Shown one piece after another: positions 20,562 to 29,440 of a DNA stretch of 40,746 nt. Within the stretch, counting starts at the first letter, position 1; each line of letters begins with the position of its first letter. The notes under the pieces are model-generated. The model made no database searches and was not told where the DNA came from. It saw only the letters and a program-made list of their open reading frames with translations. A program made the translations under genes and the position numbers. Where the stretch lies: contig RPFO01001546.1 in NCBI GenBank assembly GCA_009746045.1, forward strand, positions 1 through 40,746. The letters are read 5' to 3'. This DNA is from Mesostigma viride. Lineage: Eukaryota; Streptophyta; Mesostigmatophyceae; Mesostigmatales; Mesostigmataceae.

Positions 20562-21731
20562 ATGGATTCCGCACAGACGCCCGACCTGCGCTGCCTCTCC
20601 GAACTGTCCTTCGACATCCTGCGCCTGTTCCCCGAAAAGGTGAGCTATATGCATTCTTCCCCCATCTAGCCATCCTCGCGCATGTCTGGCCCCTCGAATT
20701 CTTCCCTCTAACACACTCGCGCATCTTATGCTCGCATCCGCACCATGCAGGACGTGGACATCATGGAGGGCTTGGGATGGGGAAGCTTCCCGACGCTCGA
20801 CGAGATCGACCCGGACTGCGCCGGGGCGGCGTCCGGCGGCGAATCGACCCCGGACAGCCCCGCGGACACCGCGTTCGTCGCCGCGCCTCCCCCGCCCCCC
20901 GAAGGCGCGCGAGTGGGGCCGTGGACGTACCTCCTGCTGGCGGACATCACCGACGCCTCCAGCCAAGTGGTCGGCCCGCTCAAGCACAGCGCGCCGGTCA
21001 GCTCGTTCGCGGACGCCTACGGCTTCCCCGCCTCGCCGTCCCACGAAACGGGCACGTGGGCGCAGGGCTCCGACACCGTCCTCCCGCCCACGCCGGCGCC
21101 CGCGCCCGCGCCTCGTCCCGCGCCCGCCCCTCGTCCCGCGACCAAGAAGCGGCCCGCCGCCGAGATGACGACGGACGGCAGCGAGTTTCCCAACTTTTCC
21201 GACCGCGTCAAGGACTGGCCCGCATTCGGCCCCCTGACCAAGCGACACCTGGCCTCGTCCGTGTTCGCGCACGTGGCGCGCGACCCGACCGTGCGCAGAC
21301 AGGACGACGCCAAGGGCCGCACGCGCTGGGTCGACTCCGCGGGGAAGTTCGTGGAAGTGATCCCGTCATACGAAGTCGGCGTCGGGGCCGACTACTGGCT
21401 GAGCGAGCCGGCGACCGCGCCGGACGGCACTGTGTACCGCACCTTTCGCCACGCCGGCCGGCCGGGGCGCACGATCGGACTCGTCCCACTGAGGGACTTC
21501 GCTCGCACTCCGCTCGCTGCGATCCTGTCCTCGCACGAGGCGCGTCGGGCCGGCCTTTCCAAGCGGCCAAATGCCAACGTGTTCCTGGAGTACGAGCGGA
21601 GGACGGACGGGTCCACCTGGGTGCGCGCCGTGTGCATCAGCTCCATCCCGCCCAGCCGCGGCGTGCCCGCCGTATACCACGAGGACGGCGTGTCCCCGGC
21701 CCGCGTCCTCGCCGACGCGCGCGCCGCGTGA
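20562..21731 (+). CDS. Gene B, intact copy: 352-aa paralogue of the SET protein's C terminus
   Basis: Exon 1 (20562-20639) encodes 26 residues, MDSAQTPDLRCLSELSFDIL onward. The intron is 20640-20750 (GTGAGC...CATGCAG) and exon 2 20751-21731; phase 0. Residues 27-170 are acidic then Ala/Pro-rich, with GPWTYLLLADITDASSQV and a basic ATKKRPAAE that may be a nuclear localisation signal. Residues about 174-352 form a domain alignable to the SET protein: FSDRVKDWPAFGPLTKR, RTIGLVPLRDFARTPLA, DGSTWVRAV, and YHEDGVSPARVLADARAA at the end. No SET core is present. AATAAA is at 21784. Upstream are CCAAT-containing GTGATTGGC repeats and CATTGGTGGATACTAG. The function is unknown; a nuclear partner or regulator of the SET protein is a guess. 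Confidence 0.75.
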
Positions 21732-21783
21732 GGTAGATAGCCAGGGTAGATAGGAGATACGTGCTTTAACCCGCCTATTTATG

Positions 21784-21789
21784 AATAAA
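21784..21789 (+). terminator. AATAAA polyadenylation signal, gene B (right)
   Basis: It lies 53 bases after the stop. It is absent from the left arm because the deletion removed it; there the signal of gene C takes its place. Confidence 0.7.
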
Positions 21790-22073
21790 AGAGTGTATGA
21801 ACCCTATTCAATGAGTCCATCATGTTCCCACGGTAGCTAGATGCGCATAGCTAGGACCGCGGACCCGCGAATTCGGCCAAGTCCCAAGCCCGCTATCCGG
21901 GCGCGTCCGTGCGCGTTGACGCCACGTGCCTTATGCTTACATCCGTCACCGTCTAGGTCCGTCCCGGTCACTCGGTAGTACGCGCGCCTTTCATTGGTGG
22001 ATACTAGGAGTACGGCGCCAGAAGAGAGGTGCGGTTCACATCCGCCCGTGGATCTCCCGCCGAACGGAGCGAT

Positions 22074-22941
22074 CCGATTGGAGGATACTCGGAGCGCCGC
22101 GCCGATTCGGCCCGAAACGGGTGCATCCCTCCGTTCCACCCTCCCTTTTTGCCCTCTTCACCCCCTTTTTTGACCCCCGAAAACCCCCTTCCCGACCCCG
22201 AAAAAGGCCTGTTCCGGTGTTCCGGCCCACCCCCCCTGGGCCGGTATCATCTGAAAAAAAAAATTTTCTGGGGCCAAAATCCTTCGTTTTGGACTTAGCC
22301 GATTTCGGCCTCCTCTCTCTCTCTTCCCTCTCTCTTCCCTCTCCCCTCTCTCTCCTCTCCCTTCCCGTCTTTACATATCCAGGGTATAGGGTTCTATTTA
22401 TTTATTTTTCCTATAAAATCAGTTTTATAAATGATACCAGCACGCCCCCTCCGGGAATAGGAACGGTATATATAGGCGGCTATTCGTCCTATTTAACCGT
22501 GGGGCGTGAATAGGACACCGTCTTATATATCCTATTTCCGGGATGGCGTGCCGGTATCTTTTCTAAAACTGATTTTATAGGAAAAATAAATAAATAGAAC
22601 CCTATACCCCTGGATATATAGGGACGGGAAGAGAGGGGAGAAGAGAGAGGGAGAGGAGAGAGAAAGGAGAGGGAGAGAGAAAGGAGAGGGAGAGAGAGAA
22701 AGGGGAAGAGGAGAGGCCGAAAACGGCTAAGTCCAAAACGAAGGATTTCGGTCCCAGAAAATTTTTTTTTTCAAATGATACCGGCCCAGGGGGGGTGGGC
22801 CGGAACACCGGAACAGGGCTTTCTCGGGGGTCGGGAAGGGGGTTTTCGGGGGTCAAAAAAGGGGGTGAAGAGGGCAAAAAGGGAGGGTGGAACAGAGGGT
22901 ACACCCGTCTCTGGCGCGGCGCTTGGAGTATCCACCAATAG
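22074..22941. repeat. Inner ~870-base imperfect palindrome (right arm only)
   Basis: The arms, about 22074-22460 and 22555-22941, mirror as x + y of about 45015. Each contains, in order towards the centre: an ATTGG-GGATACTC box, GCGCCGCGCC, a TTCCACCCTCCC tract, CTGGGCCGGTATCAT, the ACTTAGCCG-type motif, a pyrimidine/purine-rich tract, and an AT-rich block with TTTATTTATTTTTCCTATAA. The loop contains GGTATATATAGG. It lies between B and C, inside the part deleted from the left arm. It has no coding frame of note. Confidence 0.85.
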
Positions 22942-23153
22942 GATACGAGCAGGCGTCCGATCGGATCGGTTGGCGCGGCGCAGGCAGAGTGATTGGCACA
23001 CCGTGGATCGGAGGATCATCCTGGCCGTCCGTGGGAGCCCGTCGCCACTACATAAACGGGACACCCACTCTGTCCGGGCATCCCACGCAACGAGCTCTCA
23101 CTCGAGACACGGCCTCGAAAGCCCTCTCCCCATCTCCCGAAATCTTCCCCCAA

Positions 23154-23869
23154 ATGGCCACTCCCAATTCCTCCCCGGTGTCCGGCGCGGTCGTCCAGGT
23201 AAGAATTGAGGGCGCGAGGACTCTCTCTCTGTCCGCCATTCTTCCCCGAGTCTGTTCGCGTGTCCGCTTGTCCTGTTTCTCTCGCTGACCTCGATCGTGC
23301 ATTCTTCCCTCGCGTGCTGTCCGCGCCCCCCGCAGGCCGACACGGTTCCCCAGGCGCCCGGGGCGCCCCGAAAGCCGCGCGAGGGAGACGATTCTTACCT
23401 GACTCACAAGCAGGCCGCCGCGGCCCGTCGCGACCCGATCCGGCCTCGCAAGCTGTTCAAGAAGCCCCACGCTCATTGCCGACGGTGCGGGCGCAGGACG
23501 ACGCGCGTTGCGCTCATGAGGATGAAGCGGCATTTCCACGGGGGCGAGGAATGCGACATCCTCTGCAAGCGCTGCCGCGAACACGACGGGTTCTTCGAGT
23601 GGCGCATGGACTACGCGCGCGTCTGCGATTACCAGATCGCCGAAGAGGCCGGCGAGCAGGTCCTCAGGGACTTCGGCCACCCCTCCGCGGCCTGTGACAA
23701 GAAGTGCAAGCTCATCCGCGAACGCTCCGAGGGGGACGTTATCGATCTCATGTTCGACGAGCACTTTGACCCGTTCGACGAGGACGACGACTGGAATCCA
23801 GGCTGGAACCGCGATTCTGACGGTACCCTGGACGAGTCCGAGGACGATGACGACCTGTCGGATTTTTAG
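23154..23869 (+). CDS. Gene C: Cys-rich protein with acidic C-terminal tail (193 aa)
   Basis: Exon 1 (23154-23198) encodes 15 residues, the intron is 23199-23335 (GTAAGA...CCCGCAG), and exon 2 is 23336-23869; phase 0. The N-terminal half is basic. Cysteines occur as HCRRCGRR, then ECDILCKRC, then VCDY, then ACDKKC, a pattern fit for two zinc-binding clusters. The last 50 residues are strongly acidic (FDEHFDPFDEDDDWN, ESEDDDDLSDF). A zinc-binding, acidic-tailed protein of this size is typical of transcription or chromatin factors, but I recognise no family. The start is chosen because CATAAA lies 103 bases upstream, as in the sister genes. A 7-base-stem hairpin (GAGGCTC/GAGCCTC) and AATAAA at 23960 follow the stop. 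Confidence 0.7.
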
Positions 23870-23959
23870 TGGGAACTTAGGGGTGGACAGCCCTACCAAG
23901 CTCCTCCTATTGGAGGCTCGAAACGAGAGCCTCGTCATGTAATGCACTATTTAATTATG

Positions 23960-23965
23960 AATAAA
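23960..23965 (+). terminator. AATAAA polyadenylation signal, gene C (right)
   Basis: It lies 91 bases after the stop and follows a 7-base-stem hairpin. The left copy is at 11880-11885 (minus). Confidence 0.7.
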
Positions 23966-24100
23966 GGAACCCTCTTGTCTTGCTCAACGAGTCATCCCAC
24001 GCGCGCCCATCATGCACTAGGTAGGACCCGCGGCCTCGCGACCGAAATCGGCTAAGTCCTATAGACGTCCTCGGACCCGGCGATGACCCGCGCCGTCACG

Positions 24101-24349
24101 CGATGACCGACACGTGGCACCGTCGATGACCGACACGTGGCACCGTCGATGACTGACACGTGGCACCGTCGATGACCGACACGTGGCACCGTCGATGACC
24201 GACACGTGGCACCGTCGATGACCGACGCGTGGCACCGTCGATGACCGACACGTGGCACCGTCGATGACCGACACGTGGCACCGTCGATGACCGACACGTG
24301 GCACCGTCGATGACCGACACGTGGCACCGTCGATGACCGACACGTGGCA
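24101..24349. repeat. 23-base G-box tandem array, ~11 copies (right)
   Basis: This is the mirror of the array at 11360-11745, with about 11 copies. The six-copy difference (138 bases) accounts for the change in mirror offset between the two sides of the array. Confidence 0.95.
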
Positions 24350-24369
24350 GACGTCTCGCGCGATGGCTG

Positions 24370-24785
24370 GGACACGTGTGGCGTAGTACAAACTAGTACA
24401 ACGTGGGTTTCCGTACTTCAAACTTACGTAACTAGTCAGTTGGGTAGTACAAACTAGTACAACGTGGGTTTCCGTACTTCAAACTTACGTCACTGGCCAG
24501 TTAGGTAATACAAACTAGTACAACGTGGGTTTCCGTACTTCAAACTTACGTCGGCTAGTTTGGAGTACTTCGAAGTAGATCCGTAGCGTCTGAAGTAAAG
24601 TTCCCTGTACGTCAAGTTGATTCCCCGCGCCCCGCGCAGATCTGACGCGTTGCAGGGCGGTACGGCGTAGTACACCGTACTTTGAAGTAATTCCGTATCG
24701 TCTGAAGTACGATTCCATGTACGCCCCGTTAATTCCCCGCGCCCCGCGCAGTCTGGTCACGTTGTCGGACGGTACGACGTGGTAC
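24370..24785. repeat. GTAC-rich tandem duplications (right)
   Basis: This is the mirror of 10925-11335: three units with GGGTTTCCGTACTTCAAACT, then two ~110-base units. It lies about 600 bases upstream of gene E. Confidence 0.8.
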
Positions 24786-25381
24786 GCTTAGTTCCCGTGC
24801 CCCGCCGTACCACGCCTGTAGTATCGACGCCCCACGACGCGTCGCACGCGCCCTAGGCCCTCAGACTGCTCGCCGAGGCCAAGGACTTAGGCGATTTCGA
24901 CTCGAAAAAGGCCTAGAGACAAGAAAAGTGCGCGACGACAGGCGATATCACTGTACCAGGGCGCATGTATAGTACATTTCGTGCCATGTGGCGACGGCAC
25001 AATAGACGAGATGCACGAAGCTCGCCAGTGCAGCAAATGGATATATAACGAAAGCAATGGTCGCCTGGCACGGAGAAGGGGCACACGATTGGATATTTAA
25101 GGATATTTAACGATTTATTGACGCATGCGATCCGGGGCATCGCCCCAAACGCGTAGATACTAAATTTCGACATCGAAAAAGCGAGCAGAGTTCGGCATTG
25201 CTGTCTGTCAACCGATGCATTTCCAGGTCATTACGTCCATGCCAGCGGACAGGAGACGGTTAGGACGTAACGCCAGCGTCTGGAACGCGTTTATATTGCG
25301 TCGACGTCTTCCCACGCATTGCCATCGTCTCCCCTTTCCATTTTCGTCGACAAAACTCACGCAATATCCGACAACGACGCC

Positions 25382-25924
25382 ATGAATCCCAGGCCTACTA
25401 ACGCAGGGGCCGAGGCGATGGCGATGGTTGAAAGCTTGCACGTCGCGTGCAGCCAGCTCGCGAATCGACTGCGTGATGCCAGGACGTCGCTGAGGCGCGT
25501 CTGTCGCGAGCATGGCGAATTCGAACAGCGCCTGAGCGATGTCGACAATGAATCCCCCGTTCACGCGATCCACGACGCGTGCCTCGGCCCCGTGACAGAG
25601 GATGGAGGACGCATCCTGCTGTTTCACATCACGTGGGACAGCGGCGAACAGGAGCTCGTCCAGGTGACCAGTCTGAACACAGGCTGCGACGATGCGGTCA
25701 AGGCGATGGCTGCCACATTTTCGTCTACTCGTAACCTGCCAGCAGGGGGGCACGTTCCCGTGACGCGAGAGGAAATGCTGGAGTTGTGGTCGATGCACTT
25801 GCGCCTGCACGGGGTGATGGAGGCCGTTTTCCCTCCTCCCATAATTGGCCAGGGGACGATGCAGGGGATGTTGTTTGACCCCAGCACCCCCCTGGATTTT
25901 AATGCAATGTTTGCTGGCTGGTGA
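25382..25924 (+). CDS. Gene E, right copy (180 aa, unknown function)
   Basis: The gene is intronless. The ATG at 25382 is chosen because the frame upstream offers only a TTG, and because TTATATT lies 91 bases before it, the same spacing as in the other genes of the element. Residues about 10-60 look like a helical, possibly coiled region (SLHVACSQLANRLRDARTSL, RRVCREHGEFEQRLSDV). A compact alpha/beta part follows (GGRILLFHITWDSGEQELVQ), then helices with TREEMLELWSMHLRLHGVM. It ends FNAMFAGW. No signal peptide, membrane segment or known catalytic motif is visible. AATAAA is at 25977-25982. A structural or regulatory protein of the element is possible. Confidence 0.65.
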   Translation: MNPRPTNAGAEAMAMVESLHVACSQLANRLRDARTSLRRVCREHGEFEQRLSDVDNESPVHAIHDACLGPVTEDGGRILLFHITWDSGEQELVQVTSLNTGCDDAVKAMAATFSSTRNLPAGGHVPVTREEMLELWSMHLRLHGVMEAVFPPPIIGQGTMQGMLFDPSTPLDFNAMFAGW

Positions 25925-25976
25925 CATAAGTGGCTACTTGATAGCCATGATAATGACCTACCATGGCAATTGAATT

Positions 25977-25982
25977 AATAAA
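25977..25982 (+). terminator. AATAAA polyadenylation signal, gene E (right)
   Basis: It lies 53 bases after the stop, TTAATAAAG context. The left copy is at 9726-9731 (minus). Confidence 0.7.
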
Positions 25983-26092
25983 GGCATGATGTTCTCCATG
26001 ACAATGAGTTCTAGGAATTAGGGTAATTCATATTATTATTAATGTCTGCCTGGCCATTCCCCAGGAAAACGGGGTCACTCTGCAAAAATTTT

Positions 26093-27702
26093 GTACGAAT
26101 GCTCTTGACGTCCGTTGGGACAGGCCATTCTTGTACAGATGCGATTTTCTCGGGATCTGTGGCGACACCCTTATCGGACAGGATGTGGCCGAGAAATGGT
26201 ACACTTCGGCCAGCACGAACCTTGGCTCGGCGGGCCCACAAATGGATGGCTTCCATAATGTCGAGAACAGCTTGTACATCCTCACAATGATCATCAAAGG
26301 TTCGAGAATAAATGAGGATGTCGTCCATATATGGTACAGCGCATTGTCGTTTGTGAGGTGCAATGGGGACAGGAGCAGCAGCTGGATCTGGGTCTTTGAG
26401 GTCCTGAGGCACTTGGGGCAGTAGAGACGTGCCCATGACAGGACGTAGAACTTCATTCATCAACATCTGAAAGCTGGCAGGAGAATTACAGAGACCCATG
26501 GCTGCTACTCTGAATTGATAGTGGCCGAATGGGGTGGCGAAGGCCGTTTTTGCGCAATCTTCGGGAGCGATACGCAACTGCCAAAAGCCATCTGCACAAT
26601 CTAGGACAGTAAAGCACGTTGCACCTTGGACTTTGTTGAAAATGTCATCTATCCTAGGAAGGGGGTATTTTGACTTGATGGTAATATCATTCAGCTTTCG
26701 GTAGTCCGTAACTAGTCGCCACTTGCCGTTGGGCTTGGGGACCAGAAGGACACCTGCGGAGAAGGGACTATTACTGGGTTCTATAAGACCAGAGTCTAGC
26801 AGGGAAATGAGGATTTGCTTGAGCTCCTTGAGCTCGCTTGGGCCCATTCTATACATTGGTGAGTGTGTGGGTGCCGCACCTGGTTTGAGATGAATGCGAT
26901 GGAGCACAGCGCGGGCCGGGGGATAAGCAGGTGTTCGCTCCTCAAACGTCTTGGAGGAATCGATGATCTTATCAAAGCGGGCCTGTTCCTCTGTTGTGAA
27001 TCCTATGCCCATCTCGTTCAGAGCAGCGACGAGGGGATCGATGCATGCCGAGTCAGCCATAAGCTGCAATACAAAACACTGAAGCTCTCCTTCCTGTTTG
27101 ACCAGCTCACGAAGTTCCTCACGGGTCATGAGGACTTCGTCCAGGGAGCGAATATGACAAGGATTAACAGCTTGCGTAACGTCCACCACAGTGGCCTGGG
27201 TAACATCATAGTACCTGTCGGGGAGCCAGTGGGTGCCGTCGGGGAACCAGACAATCATGGTGTCATGGTTAATCTGTACCTTGTTGTCTTGCAGCCAGTC
27301 TAATCCTAGCAATATATCGGCTGCTGTAATCGGGCCGACAGTGGCAAGGACATCAATTGGGGTCCCGTTCACAACAGGTCGCAGCTTCACAGTTCCTGTG
27401 GAGACACTCGTTCGCCCATCCGCATAGTGGATGGCAACAGGAACATCATGTGGGACTGGAGTTAATCCTAGGCGCTGTACAAGGGCATCACTCACGAAGG
27501 TGCAGGCAGCACCGTTATCTACTAATAGCTTTACCGTCATAACCTCGGTGGTGGCGAGGGTTGGGTCGGTGACGGTCGCAGGCACTGGGAGTCCTGCTGT
27601 AAAAAGAAGCAAGGGGCGCACGCGAGGAGGTGAGGGTGGGGTCGCTTCGCCCAGTCGCGTGGTATATACTGGCAAAAATACTGGGGCGGGGTCTGACCGC
27701 AA
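26093..27702 (-). pseudogene. pol: Gypsy protease-reverse transcriptase (truncated pol)
   Basis: The protease region has LLVDNGAACTFV and ILLGLDWL; the usual Asp-Ser/Thr-Gly reads Asp-Asn-Gly here. The reverse transcriptase has LVPKPNGKWRLVTDYRKLN, TCFTVLDCADGFWQL, FATPFGHYQFRVAAMGLCNS, the catalytic YMDD in VPYMDDILIYS, and FLGHILSDKGV. The frame ends within PVPTDVKSIR, just before the conserved FLGL-YYRRF block of the family; everything from there is palindrome sequence. The Met at 27702 lies 20 bases past the gag stop in another frame, so expression would need frameshifting or a separate start. The insert between RT fingers and YMDD (VPQDLKDPDPAAAPVPIAPH) is longer than usual. Confidence 0.9.
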
Positions 27703-27722
27703 GGTGCCCCCGTCTTGGCGGT

Positions 27723-28931
27723 CTACTCTTCCCCCTCCCCCAAAGGCGGGTCACGGGAGAAAGAGTCGAACACCGCCTTACCACCGAGTAGACCGGAAGG
27801 CGGCTCGTCGGCGGGTAGGCTGCCAGCGGGGTTCTGCGGTTGAGCATCCACCTCATTCAGCGGGCGCGGCGCGCGCTGAGTCGGACCAGCCGTAGGTAGG
27901 GTATTGGTCGGGCGCTGAAAAGGAACGGGGCGGCCGGTCGGAGCCGGAGAGCGCTGCGGCATTGTAGGAGCGGTAGCCGGGGCGCCGGCAAGGAAACGAG
28001 GGCAAGCACGCTTGATATGCCCGATTTCCTGACAGTGATAGCAGCGGATGCGCGATGCATCCATCACAGCCAACTCGGCCACACGCAAGGGGATCTGAAG
28101 CTCATCTACAAACTCGTCCTGGTCGGGGTCATTAATTGCGCCTAACTGATTCACGCTCGCGCGGGCCGTGCGTTGTTGTGGCATGATGAGGTCCGCGACT
28201 CGAAGGAGATAGGGGCGAATCTGCCGCAGCTGCAGGTCCTGCCATCGGCTTTCTGAAAAGTGGCGGAAGACCTCAGCGAGGAGTGCTGGATGCAAACCTT
28301 CAAGAAAGCGGGCACGGGCCTCGGCACCTGAGACGTCCTTAAGGCGAGCCAGGCGCAGGTCAAAGTCGGTCATATATGCCGAAACATGGCGCTGGCCTTG
28401 ACGGAGGCGACCGAATTCCAACCGCTCGCGGCGGTCGGCGTCAGGGGGAATACAACGACGCTCTATGCGCGCCATCAGCTCAGCAACCGAACCAGGGTAC
28501 GTATGGGAGGCTACTTCTTCACATCCCAGGAGAGAGGCGACAGCACGATCAAGAGCACGGGTGCGAATGAGGCCTATCTTAACAGAGTCAGACAGACGCC
28601 AATCGTGGTATTCCTCCCACAGAGAAAATTCCTGATACAATGAGTGTTTCCAATCAAGAATCTGTTGGGCTGTACAATCGAGCGTCAGTCTAGTGACAGA
28701 AAGCGTGGGCAAAGCGGGAGGTTTGCGGTCTTTACCACCAGGACGGCGGGGACCACTCACCTCAACATATCGAGCCCACGGAGGGAGCGAATCATCCCCC
28801 GCGTTGTCGTCGGCGGGTTCCTCACCATTGTCGCTGGGACACAAGTCCGGTACGTCGTCGACCGGGTCGTAGGACGGAATCGGAGCACGGGCAGGAATAC
28901 CAGGCGCAGAACGGGCGCCTCGGGTAGCCAT
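27723..28931 (-). CDS. gag: Gypsy Gag, C-terminal part with zinc knuckle
   Basis: This is an open frame of 402 codons. Its middle is a retrotransposon gag domain (DWKHSLYQEFSLWEEYHDWR, RRERLEFGRLRQGQRHVSAY, FLEGLHPALLAEVFRHF). A CCHC knuckle, CYHCQEIGHIKRAC, lies near residue 295, then a Pro-rich tail. Gag packages and binds the element's RNA in virus-like particles. The Met at 28931 is probably internal: upstream, past the inserted TIR element, the frame continues into 29441-30052. Confidence 0.85.
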   Translation of the reverse strand: MATRGARSAPGIPARAPIPSYDPVDDVPDLCPSDNGEEPADDNAGDDSLPPWARYVEVSGPRRPGGKDRKPPALPTLSVTRLTLDCTAQQILDWKHSLYQEFSLWEEYHDWRLSDSVKIGLIRTRALDRAVASLLGCEEVASHTYPGSVAELMARIERRCIPPDADRRERLEFGRLRQGQRHVSAYMTDFDLRLARLKDVSGAEARARFLEGLHPALLAEVFRHFSESRWQDLQLRQIRPYLLRVADLIMPQQRTARASVNQLGAINDPDQDEFVDELQIPLRVAELAVMDASRIRCYHCQEIGHIKRACPRFLAGAPATAPTMPQRSPAPTGRPVPFQRPTNTLPTAGPTQRAPRPLNEVDAQPQNPAGSLPADEPPSGLLGGKAVFDSFSRDPPLGEGEE

Positions 28932-28943
28932 GCGTGACCGAGG

Positions 28944-29434
28944 GCCGGGCCCACTTCAAATGTTCCGCCGTCCAAGCCAAGTGTGTGACACTTTTTCGCT
29001 ATTTTCGCAAAAAAAAAATAAAATTTTGCACGAGTTCGCGTGATTTTTGCGTGATTTTCGCAAAATTTTCACACATTTTCGCACGATTTCGCACGATTTC
29101 GCACAATTTTGCATGATTTCGCACGATTTCGCATGGATTTCAACCAAGGGTCGTTTTGGGGAGTGACGTTTGACAAAATTTCGCATGGATTCACACACGT
29201 TGTGCACATCAAAATTTTTTACCGTCGACATTTTTCACATGAAATTTCGCACGATTTCAGCAAATTTCGCACAATTTCGCACGATTTCAGCAAATTTCAC
29301 ACGATTTCAGCAAATTTCGCACAATTTCGCACGATTTCGCACGGCGAATCACTCTGCAGAGTGACGATCGTCGAAAAAGTGCAAAAAACGACAAAAAGTG
29401 TCACACTTTTCGGAACATTTGAAGTGGGCCCGGC
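28944..29434. mobile_element. 491-base non-autonomous TIR element inside gag
   Basis: It is bounded by perfect 24-base inverted repeats (GCCGGGCCCACTTCAAATGT plus TCCG) and flanked by CCGAGG on both sides (28938-28943 and 29435-29440), a likely 6-base target duplication. A second inverted block, GTGTGACACTTTTT, lies just inside. The interior is AT-rich with many GCACGATTTCGCAC-type words, possibly transposase-binding subterminal repeats. No coding frame of substance is present. Taking out the element and one CCGAGG brings the two gag parts into one frame, which supports the boundaries. The superfamily is unknown. Confidence 0.8.
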
Positions 29435-29440
29435 CCGAGG

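Larger units (their letters stand above)
9624..26084. mobile_element. 16.5 kb palindromic multigene element (inverted dimer)
   Basis: Two inverted arms, 9624-16858 (7.2 kb) and 16876-26084 (9.2 kb), flank a 17-base spacer. Positions mirror as x + y = 33734 near the centre and 35708 at the outer ends; the shift comes from a 2.1 kb deletion and a repeat expansion in the left arm. The outer ends are TGCAGAGTGAC... and its complement. Each is bordered by AAAATTT, which may be a 7-base target duplication, but the word is nearly self-complementary and so ambiguous. The block is much GC-richer than both flanks and cuts gene X on the left and a gypsy pol on the right. It resembles a head-to-head dimer of a virus or large transposon. 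No integrase, transposase or polymerase is present, so mobility in itself is an inference. Confidence 0.75.
16876..26084 (+). repeat. Right arm of the large palindrome
   Basis: This is the fuller arm: D (minus), SET gene, B, inner palindrome, C, 23-base repeats and E (all plus). It is the better template for the half-unit gene order, since the left arm lacks the 3' end of B, the inner palindrome and most of C. Confidence 0.9.

Noticed and set aside
9624-26084. The palindrome as a missed-adapter or foldback read artefact
   Set aside because: Such artefacts give two readings of one molecule. Here the arms differ by a 2.1 kb deletion, six repeat units, coding indels and a cluster of substitutions. 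A chimeric join of two alleles is less easy to exclude and needs reads over the centre.
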